The notes: generated by a model not told the origin, from the letters alone. A stretch of 64,000 bases of DNA from Natronorubrum aibiense (GCF_009392895.1 NZ_CP045491.1:62001-126000); one strand, 5' to 3'; counted from the first letter of the stretch, positions 52,214 to 60,463 are shown. Translations and numbers: made by a program.

Positions 52214-53992
52214 CTACACTGACGACGGTCGTTCGTACGGATCGAACGTCGAATCCGACCGCGAGTCAGAGTCGGTGGCGTCGCGGCCCGTTTCCTGCTC
52301 GGCGGCGTCCGACTCCCGTTCAGACTCCGACGCTCGAGTCACACCAGTACGACGTCGCTCGGTTCGAACGGAGCGCATCCAGTCGAACTGGGTTTTCATC
52401 CACCACTCGAGGTCGCCGTCGAAGACGCGGGTTCGAAGGGTGTTCATCCGGCGCTTGCGTTCGTGGGGTGGTATCGAGACGGCCCGCTCGAGTTGGCGGG
52501 CGAAGTCGTCGATATCGGTCGGGTCGATCGTCAGCGCGTGGGAACCGAGCGTCTCGTGTGCCCCAGTCTCACGGCTCAACACCAACGAGCCGTCGCCATC
52601 GACGCTCGCTGCAACGTACTCCTGAGCGACCAGATTCATCCCGTCGGTCAGCGGGCTGACGACCATCAGGTCCGCCCGCCGGTACAGCGCACAGAGCTCC
52701 GCTCCCGAGAGGTAGTCTTCGGTGTAGACGATCGGAGACCACGCTCGCGTACCGAATCGCTGATTGATCCGTTTGACTTCGCTTCGAACGAGGTCGCCGT
52801 GTCGTTCGTACGCCCGAATATCGGTTCGGGAAGGCGTAGCCGTCTGGATGAACGTAAACTCGCCGTGCCAGGTCGGGTTTCGCTCGAGAAACCGTTCGAT
52901 CGCAGCCAGCCGTTCGGGAATGCCCTTCGTGTAATCGAGTCGGTCGACGCCGAGCCCAATGACGTTCTCGCGGTCGATATCGTAGCGGTCGAACAGCGAC
53001 GAGAGCTGCGAGGCAGAAATCGACCGCGCATCCCGATCGTACGACTCGGCGTCGACACCCATCGGTGTCGCGACGACGCGGGTCACGTTTCCATCGTAAG
53101 AGACCGTCTGCCGTGTCCAGTCGACGTCGGCAGCGGGGAGAAACCGGTGGACACAGTCGAGAAAGCGCTCGGCGTATCGACTGATGTGAAAGCCGAGCAT
53201 ATCGTTCCCGAGCAGTCCCTTGAGAACGTGTCCGCCGGCAGGGCAGTGTCGAAACGTCGCCGACGTCGGCCACGGGATATGCCAGAACTGGGCGACGGTC
53301 GTCGACGGCGGGACGTCGTCTCGGATCATCTGCGAGGCGAGGGCGAAGTGATAGTCCTGGAGCCAAACGACCGAATCGGCTGTCGCGTGTTCGCGTACTG
53401 CTTCGGCGAAGCGCTCGTTGACCGTTCGGTACCACTCGAAATCGTTCGACTGGTGGTCGACGAGATCCGTGAACCCGTGACACAACGGCCAGAGAACGCG
53501 GTTGCTGAACCCGTAGTAGTAGGAGTCGACGGCCTCGTCGGAGAGATCGATACGCTGGAGCGTATAGGACGGGTCGTCCGGCGGGACGGCTACGCAGTCG
53601 CGCTCGTCGGCGACGTCGAAGTCGGCATCCCCGTCACCCCAGGCGATCCAGGTTCCTGCAGACTGCTGGAGCACTGGATCGAGTCCGGCGGTCAATCCGC
53701 CAGTCGGTTCGTCGACCGTGATCGCACGGTCGTGGGTCGCCTCGGTCGATTCGGAAATCGCCTCGTCGGCTCGCGTCTCGATACCCGAGGGGGCCGTCGA
53801 CGGGTCGTCATCGGCCGACGTCTCGTCGTCGTATTCGTGTCGGTATGGTTGCCGGTTCGAAACGACGATCAGGGAGTTCGGACAGGTCGGACCGTCAGCG
53901 CGTGACTCGGCTGTCTTCCGACCATCGCCATCGGTTCGTACCGGTCGATTGCTCGGAGACGTCAACGACAATCGCTCGTCGGGAATTCGCAT
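52214..53992 (-). CDS. otsA: Trehalose-6-phosphate synthase
   Basis: The protein has 592 residues, longer than bacterial OtsA (about 470) because of an acidic N-terminal stretch (to about residue 110) and a C-terminal low-complexity tail. The GT20 core is clear: SLIVVSNRQPY, GGLTAGLDPVLQQSAGTWIAWG, VWLQDYHFALASQMIR, VVATPMGVDAE, GLGVDRLDYTKGIPERL and PLTDGMNLVAQEYVA. It joins glucose from a nucleotide sugar to glucose-6-phosphate. It is the first gene of the otsA-otsB operon and is divergent from the M24 peptidase gene. Confidence 0.94.
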   Translation of the reverse strand: MRIPDERLSLTSPSNRPVRTDGDGRKTAESRADGPTCPNSLIVVSNRQPYRHEYDDETSADDDPSTAPSGIETRADEAISESTEATHDRAITVDEPTGGLTAGLDPVLQQSAGTWIAWGDGDADFDVADERDCVAVPPDDPSYTLQRIDLSDEAVDSYYYGFSNRVLWPLCHGFTDLVDHQSNDFEWYRTVNERFAEAVREHATADSVVWLQDYHFALASQMIRDDVPPSTTVAQFWHIPWPTSATFRHCPAGGHVLKGLLGNDMLGFHISRYAERFLDCVHRFLPAADVDWTRQTVSYDGNVTRVVATPMGVDAESYDRDARSISASQLSSLFDRYDIDRENVIGLGVDRLDYTKGIPERLAAIERFLERNPTWHGEFTFIQTATPSRTDIRAYERHGDLVRSEVKRINQRFGTRAWSPIVYTEDYLSGAELCALYRRADLMVVSPLTDGMNLVAQEYVAASVDGDGSLVLSRETGAHETLGSHALTIDPTDIDDFARQLERAVSIPPHERKRRMNTLRTRVFDGDLEWWMKTQFDWMRSVRTERRRTGVTRASESERESDAAEQETGRDATDSDSRSDSTFDPYERPSSV

Positions 53993-54179
53993 TCGCTGCT
54001 ATTGGACAGCCTCGTCCCGGGTTGATTCGCGGCCTGCATCCGCAAGGACATCTAATAGCGCCCGATACTGGCCGAAATCGGGAGATTGTTTCGAACTCGT
54101 GACACTCAGACGATCGTTACACTCGGACGAGAGGCGGGCTGGACCAAACGTTCTTTCCTCGGTCGTCCGAATCGACGGT

Positions 54180-55367
54180 ATGAACACGCCGTTCGAGACC
54201 CGGATTCGAAACTGCCAGCGGCGACTCGAACGCGCCGACGTGGCGCTTCTGGTCTGCTTTCCGAGTCCGAATCTGACCTATCTCACCGGCTTCGACGAGA
54301 CGCCGTCCGAACGCCACCTGCTGTTGTTCGTCCCCCGGACCGGTGCCCCAGTCGTCGTCGCACCGACGATGTACGATCAACAGCTCACAGCGCTGCCGCT
54401 CGAGGATCCGCCACTCGAGTGCCGACTATGGGCCGACGACGACAATCCCGTCGAACTCGTCGATAGTGTCCTCGAGGAACTGCTCAGCCGAAGCGACCGC
54501 GACGGGCAATCGACAGCAGACGAGACGACCGAGATCCTTCTCGACGATCGGCTCTGGGAGACGTTCTCACAGGATCTGCGAGCGTGTGTGCCGAACGCGA
54601 CGTTCGGACTCGCAAGCACCGTCCTCGCGGAGTTGCGTCTCCGAAAGGACGACCCCGAACTCGACGCGCTCCGACGAGCGGGGGCGATCGCCGATCGCGT
54701 CTCGCTCGAGATTCGCTCGCGCGGAGAGGATCTTATCGGTGTGAGCGAAGCGCAACTGGCAAGCGAGATAGAACGGCTCCTCGCGACCCATGGCGGCGGC
54801 GAACCGGCGTTTTCGACGATCGTGGCGTCAGGACCGAACGGCGCGCGGCCACACCACCACAGCAGCGACCGAACGATCGAGTCCGGTGACCCGATCGTGC
54901 TGGATTTCGGCGCGTTCGTCGGGGTGGATCTCGGAGGCGCAACGGGACGGTATCCCGGCGATCAGACGCGAACGATGGTCGTCGGCGAGCCGCCGGCCGA
55001 GTACGAACGGGTACACGAAACTGTAACGAACGCACAGCAAGCCGCTATCGATGCCATCGAACCCGGCGTCACCGCCGGCAGCATCGACCGCGCGGCGCGG
55101 TCGGTCATCGAGGACGCCGGCTACGGCAATACCTTCGTCCACCGAACCGGTCACGGCGTCGGCCTCGAGGTCCACGAACCGCCCTACATCGTCGATGGAA
55201 ACGACCGCAAACTCGAGCCAGGGATGGTGTTTAGCGTCGAGCCCGGTATCTATCTCGGAGGAAAATTCGGGGTCAGAATCGAAGACCTCGTCGTCGTCAC
55301 TGACGACGGCGCCGACCGACTCAACGACTCGCCGCGTGGCTGGGCCACTGGCGCCGAACTCGAGTAG
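54180..55367 (+). CDS. M24 family Xaa-Pro peptidase (PepQ-like)
   Basis: The start is ATG 54180 (395 residues); the frame upstream runs antisense to otsA and is rejected. The creatinase-like N-terminal domain (RADVALLVCFPSPNLTYLTGFDETPSERHLLLFVP) is followed by the pita-bread domain. All five metal ligands are visible: VLDFGAF (Asp), YPGDQTRT (Asp), GHGVGLEVHEPP (His), FSVEPGIYL (Glu) and VRIEDLV (Glu). It should cleave X-Pro dipeptides or related amides in the cytoplasm. It stands alone, upstream of and convergent with orc1. Confidence 0.93.
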   Translation: MNTPFETRIRNCQRRLERADVALLVCFPSPNLTYLTGFDETPSERHLLLFVPRTGAPVVVAPTMYDQQLTALPLEDPPLECRLWADDDNPVELVDSVLEELLSRSDRDGQSTADETTEILLDDRLWETFSQDLRACVPNATFGLASTVLAELRLRKDDPELDALRRAGAIADRVSLEIRSRGEDLIGVSEAQLASEIERLLATHGGGEPAFSTIVASGPNGARPHHHSSDRTIESGDPIVLDFGAFVGVDLGGATGRYPGDQTRTMVVGEPPAEYERVHETVTNAQQAAIDAIEPGVTAGSIDRAARSVIEDAGYGNTFVHRTGHGVGLEVHEPPYIVDGNDRKLEPGMVFSVEPGIYLGGKFGVRIEDLVVVTDDGADRLNDSPRGWATGAELE

Positions 55368-55381
55368 TGAGCCACGCCGAG

Positions 55382-55402
55382 GACACCGAGTTTCCGGTGA
55401 AA
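55382..55402 (-). repeat. ORB-like origin repeat downstream of orc1
   Basis: GACACC, AG-type spacer and TTTCCGGTGAAA: the 21-bp ORB unit in minus orientation, in the 71-bp gap between the M24 peptidase stop and the orc1 stop. It is 1.25 kb from the next unit. Confidence 0.75.
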
Positions 55403-55438
55403 CCTCGAACCAGTTCGCAGCGTGACTTGGAAGCCCCG

Positions 55439-56644
55439 TTACGTCTCGTCCGTCTCGACGAGCACCTTTCGGACGACATCCGGGTCCTCGAGCAACTGGT
55501 GTTCCGTGTAGCTACCCTCCGCGCTTCCGCCGCTCTGGCGGGACTGCTCGATGATATCGAGGAAGGCGTGTTCTTTCAGTAGATCCCGAACGCGGCGCAA
55601 CGAGAGCGTGTCGGAGCCTTCCTGGCGACAGATCTCCTCGTAGACGTCATAAATACGAGTCGTCCGGAACCCGTCTTCGTCCGCGCTGTTGAGTGCGAGC
55701 ACCGCAAGCGCCTGTAAGACGTATCGCGAGTGCGGCGTCGAGCCTCGGATGAGTTCCCGAAACCGATCGGTTTCGGCCCGTTCGCGCGCCTGCACGACGT
55801 ACTCCTCTCGGACGACTTCGTTTCCGGTCGACTGTGCGATTTCGCCTGCGTACCGAAGGATGTCGATCGCCTTCCGAGCGTCGCCGTGTTCTCGAGCGGC
55901 CAGCGCCGCCGCCCGCGGAATCACCGACGAATCGAGGACCCCGTCTTTGAACGCGTCGCTTCGGGCCTGCATGATCTCTCGAAGTTGGTTAGCGTCGTAC
56001 GGCGGGAAGACGAACTCGCGTTCGCAGAGACTGGATTTGACGCGCTCGTCCATCCGATCTTTGTACTTGATCTTGTTGCTGATCCCGATCACACCGATCT
56101 TACACGACTCGAGTTTTCCGGCTTCGCCCGCACGCGACAGTTGCATAAGAATGTCGTCGTCGTCGAGTTTGTCGACTTCGTCCAAAATGATGAGCACGAC
56201 CTCGTACTGGGTATCAAGCACCGTCCAGAGGCGTTTGTAGTACGTCGATGTGCTGAGTCCCTTGTCGGGGATCTTGATATCGGTGACAGCCGAATCGTTC
56301 AACGAATGGGCGATCGTCTGGACGGCTTGCGTCTCCGTGCTGTCCTGAGCACAGTCGACGTACGCGAACTCGGCCGTAACGCCTTCTTCTTTCGCGACAC
56401 GGACGAGCCGTTCGGAGATGTGTTTGGCACAGAGGGATTTTCCAGTGCCGGTTTTCCCATAGATGAGGAGATTGCTCGGGCTCTGCCCGAAGATCGCTGG
56501 ATTAACTGCGTTCGCGAGATCTGCGATCTCGTCGTCTCGACCGACGATTCGACCCTCTTCCGGGAGGTGGTTGATCTCAAGCAGCTCTTTATTCTCGAAG
56601 ATGGGATCATCACGGGTGAAGAGGTCGTCGCCGGAACTCGACAT
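55439..56644 (-). CDS. Orc1/Cdc6 replication initiator
   Basis: The start is ATG 56644 (401 residues); an earlier ATG at 56695 would extend translation through an ORB site and is less likely. The AAA+ domain has Walker A YGKTGTGKSLCAKH, Walker B VLIILDEVDKLDDDD and sensor 1 IGVIGISNKIKY, followed by the sensor 2 Arg in AREHGDARKAID. The C-terminal winged helix begins near residue 310. It binds ORB repeats next to its own gene to start replication. A TATA-like AAAGATATTTC (about 56671-56681) lies 30 nt upstream, with an ORB between it and the start. Confidence 0.95.
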   Translation of the reverse strand: MSSSGDDLFTRDDPIFENKELLEINHLPEEGRIVGRDDEIADLANAVNPAIFGQSPSNLLIYGKTGTGKSLCAKHISERLVRVAKEEGVTAEFAYVDCAQDSTETQAVQTIAHSLNDSAVTDIKIPDKGLSTSTYYKRLWTVLDTQYEVVLIILDEVDKLDDDDILMQLSRAGEAGKLESCKIGVIGISNKIKYKDRMDERVKSSLCEREFVFPPYDANQLREIMQARSDAFKDGVLDSSVIPRAAALAAREHGDARKAIDILRYAGEIAQSTGNEVVREEYVVQARERAETDRFRELIRGSTPHSRYVLQALAVLALNSADEDGFRTTRIYDVYEEICRQEGSDTLSLRRVRDLLKEHAFLDIIEQSRQSGGSAEGSYTEHQLLEDPDVVRKVLVETDET

Positions 56645-56652
56645 AGATGGTA

Positions 56653-56673
56653 GACACCACGTTTCCGGTGAAA
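56653..56673 (-). repeat. ORB repeat between orc1 TATA and start
   Basis: GACACCACGTTTCCGGTGAA plus A, minus orientation, one base short of the full CACACC start. It begins 9 bp upstream of ATG 56644 and touches the TATA-like tract. Confidence 0.88.
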
Positions 56674-56793
56674 TATCTTTACTGTTTGGACTCACAGCCT
56701 GCGAACCGCTGAGAGTGAGTTATTTGCGGGAGAGAGACGCTCTCGAGAGGATGGGTGAGAAAACGATGAACGACGGGATCGATGGAGCACACA

Positions 56794-56814
56794 CACACCA
56801 CGTTTCCGGTGAAA
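56794..56814 (-). repeat. ORB repeat, perfect unit
   Basis: CACACC, AC, GTTTCCGGTGAAA: a full-match unit in minus orientation, followed by a second element with the opposite orientation at 56836 and 56859. Confidence 0.92.
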
Positions 56815-56835
56815 CGGGAAAATGGAGGGAACGGG

Positions 56836-56854
56836 TTCCAGTGGAAACGGGGGT
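56836..56854 (+). repeat. Canonical-type ORB with G-string
   Basis: TTCCAGTGGAAAC followed by GGGGGT matches the general archaeal ORB (dyad plus G-string) better than any other copy in the window. It lies 5 bp before the variant unit at 56859. Confidence 0.75.
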
Positions 56855-56858
56855 TTGT

Positions 56859-56879
56859 GTTCACCGGAAACTCGGTGTG
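56859..56879 (+). repeat. ORB repeat (variant type)
   Basis: GTTCACCGGAAAC, TC, GGTGTG in plus orientation. It is the only plus-oriented variant unit on the orc1 side of the AT-rich tract. Confidence 0.88.
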
Positions 56880-57056
56880 CAGCTCATCACAATTATGGAA
56901 TAACGGAGTAAGAGATGATCTCTTAAGGAAATTCGGTAGTTTCAGTGAAAGAGATGTAGTCGTCCGATCGGTCCGAAACGGACTATTTCACAGGAAGAAA
57001 AAATCAAAAAAGATGCATCGTTTTCTACACCTTGTCGAAAGGGATCTCGAGAGCGA

Positions 57057-57068
57057 TTTCCGGTGAAA
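57057..57068 (-). repeat. ORB core, partial
   Basis: TTTCCGGTGAAA only; the CACACC arm is missing. It borders the AT-rich tract on its left side. Confidence 0.65.
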
Positions 57069-57330
57069 TCTCCGGTATTGACTTACGTCAATATCCTATT
57101 TCTTTTTAGGACTTAATGGACTTTTGATCTTGGAGTGACTTATACATATCTATCTGGTAGCTGTAGATAGTCTTCGCTAGGAGGAATCTGCTGTCAATCG
57201 AAGGCTTATTCACGGAATGGTATTTGAGAAGTTCTGTCCAGTACTTCCGCGAGAGAATGTATTTTATACTAATTTAACCAGTTATTTTGGGTATCCGTAG
57301 GTATTCCTTGACGTTCACTCTTTCTCGTTG
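57069..57330. other. AT-rich tract, candidate duplex unwinding element
   Basis: The most AT-rich stretch of the origin region (for example TATCCTATTTCTTTTTAGG near 57090 and TATTTTATACTAATTTAACC near 57258). It lies between the two opposed ORB groups. Confidence 0.65.
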
Positions 57331-57379
57331 TTCGATTCGTCTTCTTCAAGCGCTGCCCCTCCCTACCCTCCTCGAGGTG

Positions 57380-57400
57380 TTTCACCGGAAACCCGGTGTG
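57380..57400 (+). repeat. ORB repeat, right cluster unit 1
   Basis: TTTCACCGGAAAC, CC, GGTGTG: full match, plus orientation. Confidence 0.92.
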
Positions 57401-57458
57401 TGTGTCTGGCGACTGTACTGACACGTTCCACCAGTCTTCCCCACCCAGTGTTTTCCCG

Positions 57459-57479
57459 TTTCACCGGAAACGTGGTGTG
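57459..57479 (+). repeat. ORB repeat, right cluster unit 2
   Basis: TTTCACCGGAAAC, GT, GGTGTG: full match, plus orientation, 79 bp from unit 1. Confidence 0.92.
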
Positions 57480-57663
57480 CGCGCGCATCCTCGTAACCAC
57501 TGAACGTCACTCCATACTTGATCGCGCGAACCTGATTACGCGATGGCGTTTCGATCTATGTGAATCGGTTCAGTTGTCACTACAATAGCCCCGTGCACCA
57601 GCGACTTCCCGCTCGAGTCCGGTTTCAATTGATTACCCCTTCCCGTTCCGATTGCCCTTTCTT

Positions 57664-57684
57664 GTTCACCGGAAATCTGGTGTG
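57664..57684 (+). repeat. ORB repeat, right cluster unit 3
   Basis: GTTCACCGGAAAT, CT, GGTGTG: two substitutions, plus orientation. Confidence 0.88.
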
Positions 57685-57701
57685 TTCTTCCGGATGATCT
57701 A

Positions 57702-57722
57702 TTCCACCGGAAACCCGGTGTG
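57702..57722 (+). repeat. ORB repeat, right cluster unit 4
   Basis: TTCCACCGGAAAC, CC, GGTGTG: one substitution, plus orientation, 38 bp from unit 3. Confidence 0.88.
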
Positions 57723-57791
57723 CCTGCGAGTAAGCGTTCGACGATGGTTACACTTCAATCGCTGTCGACGATTCCGTTGTCGGCCTGTCAC

Positions 57792-57812
57792 GTTCATCGG
57801 AAACCCGGTGTG
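57792..57812 (+). repeat. ORB repeat, right cluster unit 5
   Basis: GTTCATCGGAAAC, CC, GGTGTG: two substitutions, plus orientation. Confidence 0.86.
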
Positions 57813-57890
57813 TTCCTCGTCGTGCTGGCCGACTTCTTTCGTGTGGCTCGTATGGAACGTGTTTTCCAAAGACAGTCCTCCCGCGATGTA

Positions 57891-57911
57891 TTTCACCGGA
57901 AACGTGGTGTG
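57891..57911 (+). repeat. ORB repeat, right cluster unit 6
   Basis: TTTCACCGGAAAC, GT, GGTGTG: full match, plus orientation; outermost unit. Confidence 0.92.
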
Positions 57912-58002
57912 GGTCAACCCTCGTGATCTGTTCGAAAACCGGGGTCCCAAACCCATCCGTCCCACAGTTCGCGTCGGCCTCGCATCAGTAGTAGGCCTCG
58001 TC

Positions 58003-58179
58003 TCAGTAGTAGTAGAGCTCGACTTCGTGTCCACAGTTTCGACACACTGTTTCCGTCCCCTGGAGTCGATTCGAGTCGCTCTCCTCGTCAATCCCTGGTC
58101 CCGGTGGAAGGTTCGCAGTCACTGCCGCATCACACTCCGGACAGCCGATATGCATCTGTGGTTGCTCTGATCGAGACAT
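58003..58179 (-). CDS. Small zinc-ribbon protein
   Basis: The frame from ATG 58179 encodes 58 residues (a GTG six codons upstream is possible). Two metal half-sites are visible, GCPECDAAV near residue 14 and CRNCGHEVELYY at the end, giving a CxxC...CxxC ribbon. Small proteins of this kind are common next to haloarchaeal origins and elsewhere. The function is unknown. Confidence 0.7.
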   Translation of the reverse strand: MSRSEQPQMHIGCPECDAAVTANLPPGPGIDEESDSNRLQGTETVCRNCGHEVELYYY

Positions 58180-58318
58180 CTCTCGAGGATAGTCCACTGT
58201 CTGGGTTAGTTATACCAACCGTACGATCGACCGCGCGACCGTTTCGGTCTGTTCCAGCAGGGTAGGGGCGTCTTTCGGCTTCGGTGGGGGCACGAAAACC
58301 GAGAGCCAAACTTCGAGT

Positions 58319-59464
58319 CTAGTGGTACTCGTACGTTACAGTCTCGAACTCGAAAAACGCCGTCTCGTAACCGTCGTGTCTCGAGACCTGTGGCGGGGCG
58401 TCGACGGTGATCGCTATCTCGTCACCGGACTCGAGTGAGTCAACCTCGAGGCCGTAGTGATGGCCGAACTCGTGGTCGAGCGTCTCGACCAGCGATTCGT
58501 CCTCGAGGACGACCGAGCCGTCTCGCTCGACCGTTGTGCTCAGTCTCGCAAGCGGGAGGACGACGTCGTTGTACGGCGTTCGGCTGCAGACGATAAGATA
58601 CTCACCGTCCTCACTCATTCGGTCAGCATCGCTGACGAGGGCTGAGAGTTCGGCATCGCCGCTCCGCTCGGTACCGAGCAGTGTGCCGGGTAACGCGTCG
58701 ACCGGTGGCCCACCCGACGTAGGCGGATGGCCGAGTTCGTTGAAACTCTCGGGAGTCTCGATTCCGCCGTGATCGTGGTTTCCGTTGCCGTCGTGTGTCG
58801 CGTGCTCGCTGTGGTCCATCAGCGATAGCGCATCGCGACTGCCACGGCGATCATCGGCAACCAGTTCGTACTCGAGGTCGTGGATGTCCGAGCGCTCGAA
58901 CTCGAAATCGACCTCGAGCGTCGCCGCGCTCTCGAATCGGTTTTCGAAGGCCCCGCTGTGTGCGACCTCAAGCGGGCCGACCCGGATTTTGGCCGTGTAC
59001 GATCCTTCTTCTGGAAGGTGGATGTTATCGCCGTAGTGAAACCCCATTCGCTGGGAGAGCATCGGCCAAGGAGAGAACTGGCCCCCGACCGAGTCGCCGT
59101 CGTGGAGCAACTCGAGGCTGACGTTCACCGGAAGGACGGTGTCCGTCTCGGCGTCCCAGACGGTTACCATGAGGTGCATACTGTCGTCGGCCTCGACGTC
59201 GACCCGTTCGGTGTCGCCGGCGACGAGCCAGAAGCGGTGTGGCATCGTGTAGCTCAGATCGACGGCGTACTCGCCGTCGGTTGCTCGCCCGTAGCTCCGC
59301 ATCTCCTCGCTGCCCGCTGGAAGGTAGACGGCATCCGGCCGGTTCTCGACGAGCGGTGGATTCGACCAGGCTGATTGCTCTTCGAAGCCGAACCGCTCGA
59401 GACAGCCAGCGACGCCGACGCTGCCGGCGACGACCGTGCCACGCAGGAACCCCCGACGATCCAT
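58319..59464 (-). CDS. Tat lipoprotein of the P19-like Fe2+-transport type
   Basis: The start ATG 59464 puts RRGFLRGTVVAGSVGVAGC at the N-terminus, a Tat signal ending in a lipobox Cys; 381 residues. Residues 60-190 resemble the P19/Tp34 metal-binding beta-sandwich (DSMHLMVTVWDAETDTVLPVNVSLELLHDGDS, LSQRMGFHYGDNIHLPEEGSYTAKIRVGP) with a Met/His set suited to Cu or Fe. A His-rich linker (DHSEHATHDGNGNHDHGG) separates a second beta domain (220-380). It is divergent from the thioredoxin/CcdA operon. A role in periplasmic iron or copper handling is inferred from the family and neighbours. Confidence 0.78.
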   Translation of the reverse strand: MDRRGFLRGTVVAGSVGVAGCLERFGFEEQSAWSNPPLVENRPDAVYLPAGSEEMRSYGRATDGEYAVDLSYTMPHRFWLVAGDTERVDVEADDSMHLMVTVWDAETDTVLPVNVSLELLHDGDSVGGQFSPWPMLSQRMGFHYGDNIHLPEEGSYTAKIRVGPLEVAHSGAFENRFESAATLEVDFEFERSDIHDLEYELVADDRRGSRDALSLMDHSEHATHDGNGNHDHGGIETPESFNELGHPPTSGGPPVDALPGTLLGTERSGDAELSALVSDADRMSEDGEYLIVCSRTPYNDVVLPLARLSTTVERDGSVVLEDESLVETLDHEFGHHYGLEVDSLESGDEIAITVDAPPQVSRHDGYETAFFEFETVTYEYH

Positions 59465-59707
59465 TACGAGCGAGTTGGGGAGGCAGTCCCAAAACGCCTG
59501 TTGGTTCAGCAATCGAATGCGTTCCGAACACCTGTCCTGTTTGTGTTGGTGCCTGCTGGATCGGTCCGACTCAGTCCTATCGGACCGCCAGCGTTCGGCG
59601 GCAACCGGCTCGACGTATCAGACACGGTGGCGACGTATCAGACATCTCACCACTCATTCGGTTGCTGAACCAACGGACATTTTATCGATCACTCCTAGAT
59701 GTCGCGT

Positions 59708-59878
59708 ATGGAACGGCGGACATCTCTTCACGTGCTTGGGCTCGCCGGTATCGCTGGTAGTGCTAGCTATCTCACTAGTCTCGACCGCGAGAGTGGTACC
59801 GACCGACCGACGCTTCCGCCGCTGGACGTCAGTTTGCCGGACGCCGAGAGTTCAGAACCGACTATCGGGGTGGCATAA
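59708..59878 (+). CDS. Small Tat-like secreted peptide upstream of the thioredoxin gene
   Basis: The frame encodes 56 residues and is too short for most gene callers. It starts MERRTSLHVLGLAGIAGSASYL, a twin-arginine-style signal, and continues with a short Pro/Asp-rich mature part. The start is supported by the TATA-like CATTTTATCG at 59678-59687, about 25 nt upstream, implying a leaderless transcript. It ends 3 nt before the TlpA-type gene, so it is the first gene of that operon. The function is unknown. Confidence 0.6.
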   Translation: MERRTSLHVLGLAGIAGSASYLTSLDRESGTDRPTLPPLDVSLPDAESSEPTIGVA

Positions 59879-59881
59879 ACT

Positions 59882-60463
59882 ATGCGCCGACGAGATTTCC
59901 TCGCTGGAGTCGGCAGTGTCGGCGTCGTCGCCGGTGCTGGCGCGGTCGCCGTCTACGGCGTTCCGTCCCCTGAATCGCTTCGTGACGGTGGTTCCGAAGG
60001 TGAGACCTACGAGCCACTTGAGATCGAGACGATCGAGGCGCCGGGAAGCGAGGCTGGGTCGGTACTGATTCCCGATCCTGACCGGCCGACGTTCATCGAT
60101 TTCTTCGGGACGTGGTGTGCGCCGTGTATCGAACAGATGCCGGCGCTCGCCGAGGCCAACCAGCGTATCGGCGATGAGGTCCTGTTTTGTTCCGTCACCA
60201 GTGAGGACGTCGGCGAAGACGGGGCGCTCACCGAGGCAGATCTCGTTGAGTGGTGGGAGGAGAACGATGGTAACTGGACCATTGGGCTTGATCCAACAGC
60301 CGAGTTGACCGCGAACTATCTCCAGGGTGGCTACCCCTCGGCCGTCGCGATCGATGCCTCGGGACGCGTCCAGTGGGGCGACTCCGGGGTCAAAACCGCG
60401 GACGAACTCGTCGGCGGGATCGAACAGGCGATCGAGGCCGGTGACGGTGACGAGCTACTATGA
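59882..60463 (+). CDS. TlpA-type thioredoxin with Tat-like signal
   Basis: The protein has 193 residues. MRRRDFLAGVGSVGVVAGAGAVAVYG is a Tat-type signal or anchor. The thioredoxin fold has the redox motif FFGTWCAPCIEQMPALAEAN and the cis-Pro loop GGYPSAVAID. It should act outside the membrane as a disulfide reductase, receiving electrons from the CcdA protein encoded by the next, overlapping gene. P19-like metal-uptake loci in bacteria also carry thioredoxin-like proteins. Confidence 0.92.
   Translation: MRRRDFLAGVGSVGVVAGAGAVAVYGVPSPESLRDGGSEGETYEPLEIETIEAPGSEAGSVLIPDPDRPTFIDFFGTWCAPCIEQMPALAEANQRIGDEVLFCSVTSEDVGEDGALTEADLVEWWEENDGNWTIGLDPTAELTANYLQGGYPSAVAIDASGRVQWGDSGVKTADELVGGIEQAIEAGDGDELL

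Larger units (their letters stand above)
56645..58002. other. Replication origin (ORB cluster with AT-rich tract)
   Basis: No gene fills this 1.35-kb region; open frames here are artefacts of the repeats. On the orc1 side ORB units face the minus strand (56653, 56794, core at 57057). On the far side six face the plus strand (57380, 57459, 57664, 57702, 57792, 57891), with one more plus unit at 56859. The AT-rich stretch between 57069 and 57330 is the expected unwinding element. Inverted ORBs around an AT-rich tract beside an orc1/cdc6 gene is the standard haloarchaeal origin layout. Origin activity itself is inference. Confidence 0.85.

Noticed and set aside
52463-53905. 480-residue open frame on the plus strand
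   Set aside because: Antisense to otsA; the translated text has no domain and Arg/Val-rich composition typical of shadows.
53718-54179. N-terminal extension of the M24 peptidase
   Set aside because: The extra residues are antisense to otsA; the family domain begins at ATG 54180.
56653-57911. Repeat cluster considered as CRISPR
   Set aside because: Units occur in both orientations with irregular gaps, and match the ORB dyad beside an orc1 gene.
57328-58170. Open frames with repeated HRK/GV peptides
   Set aside because: The repeated peptides are translations of the ORB repeats; there is no domain, and the DNA repeats explain the pattern.
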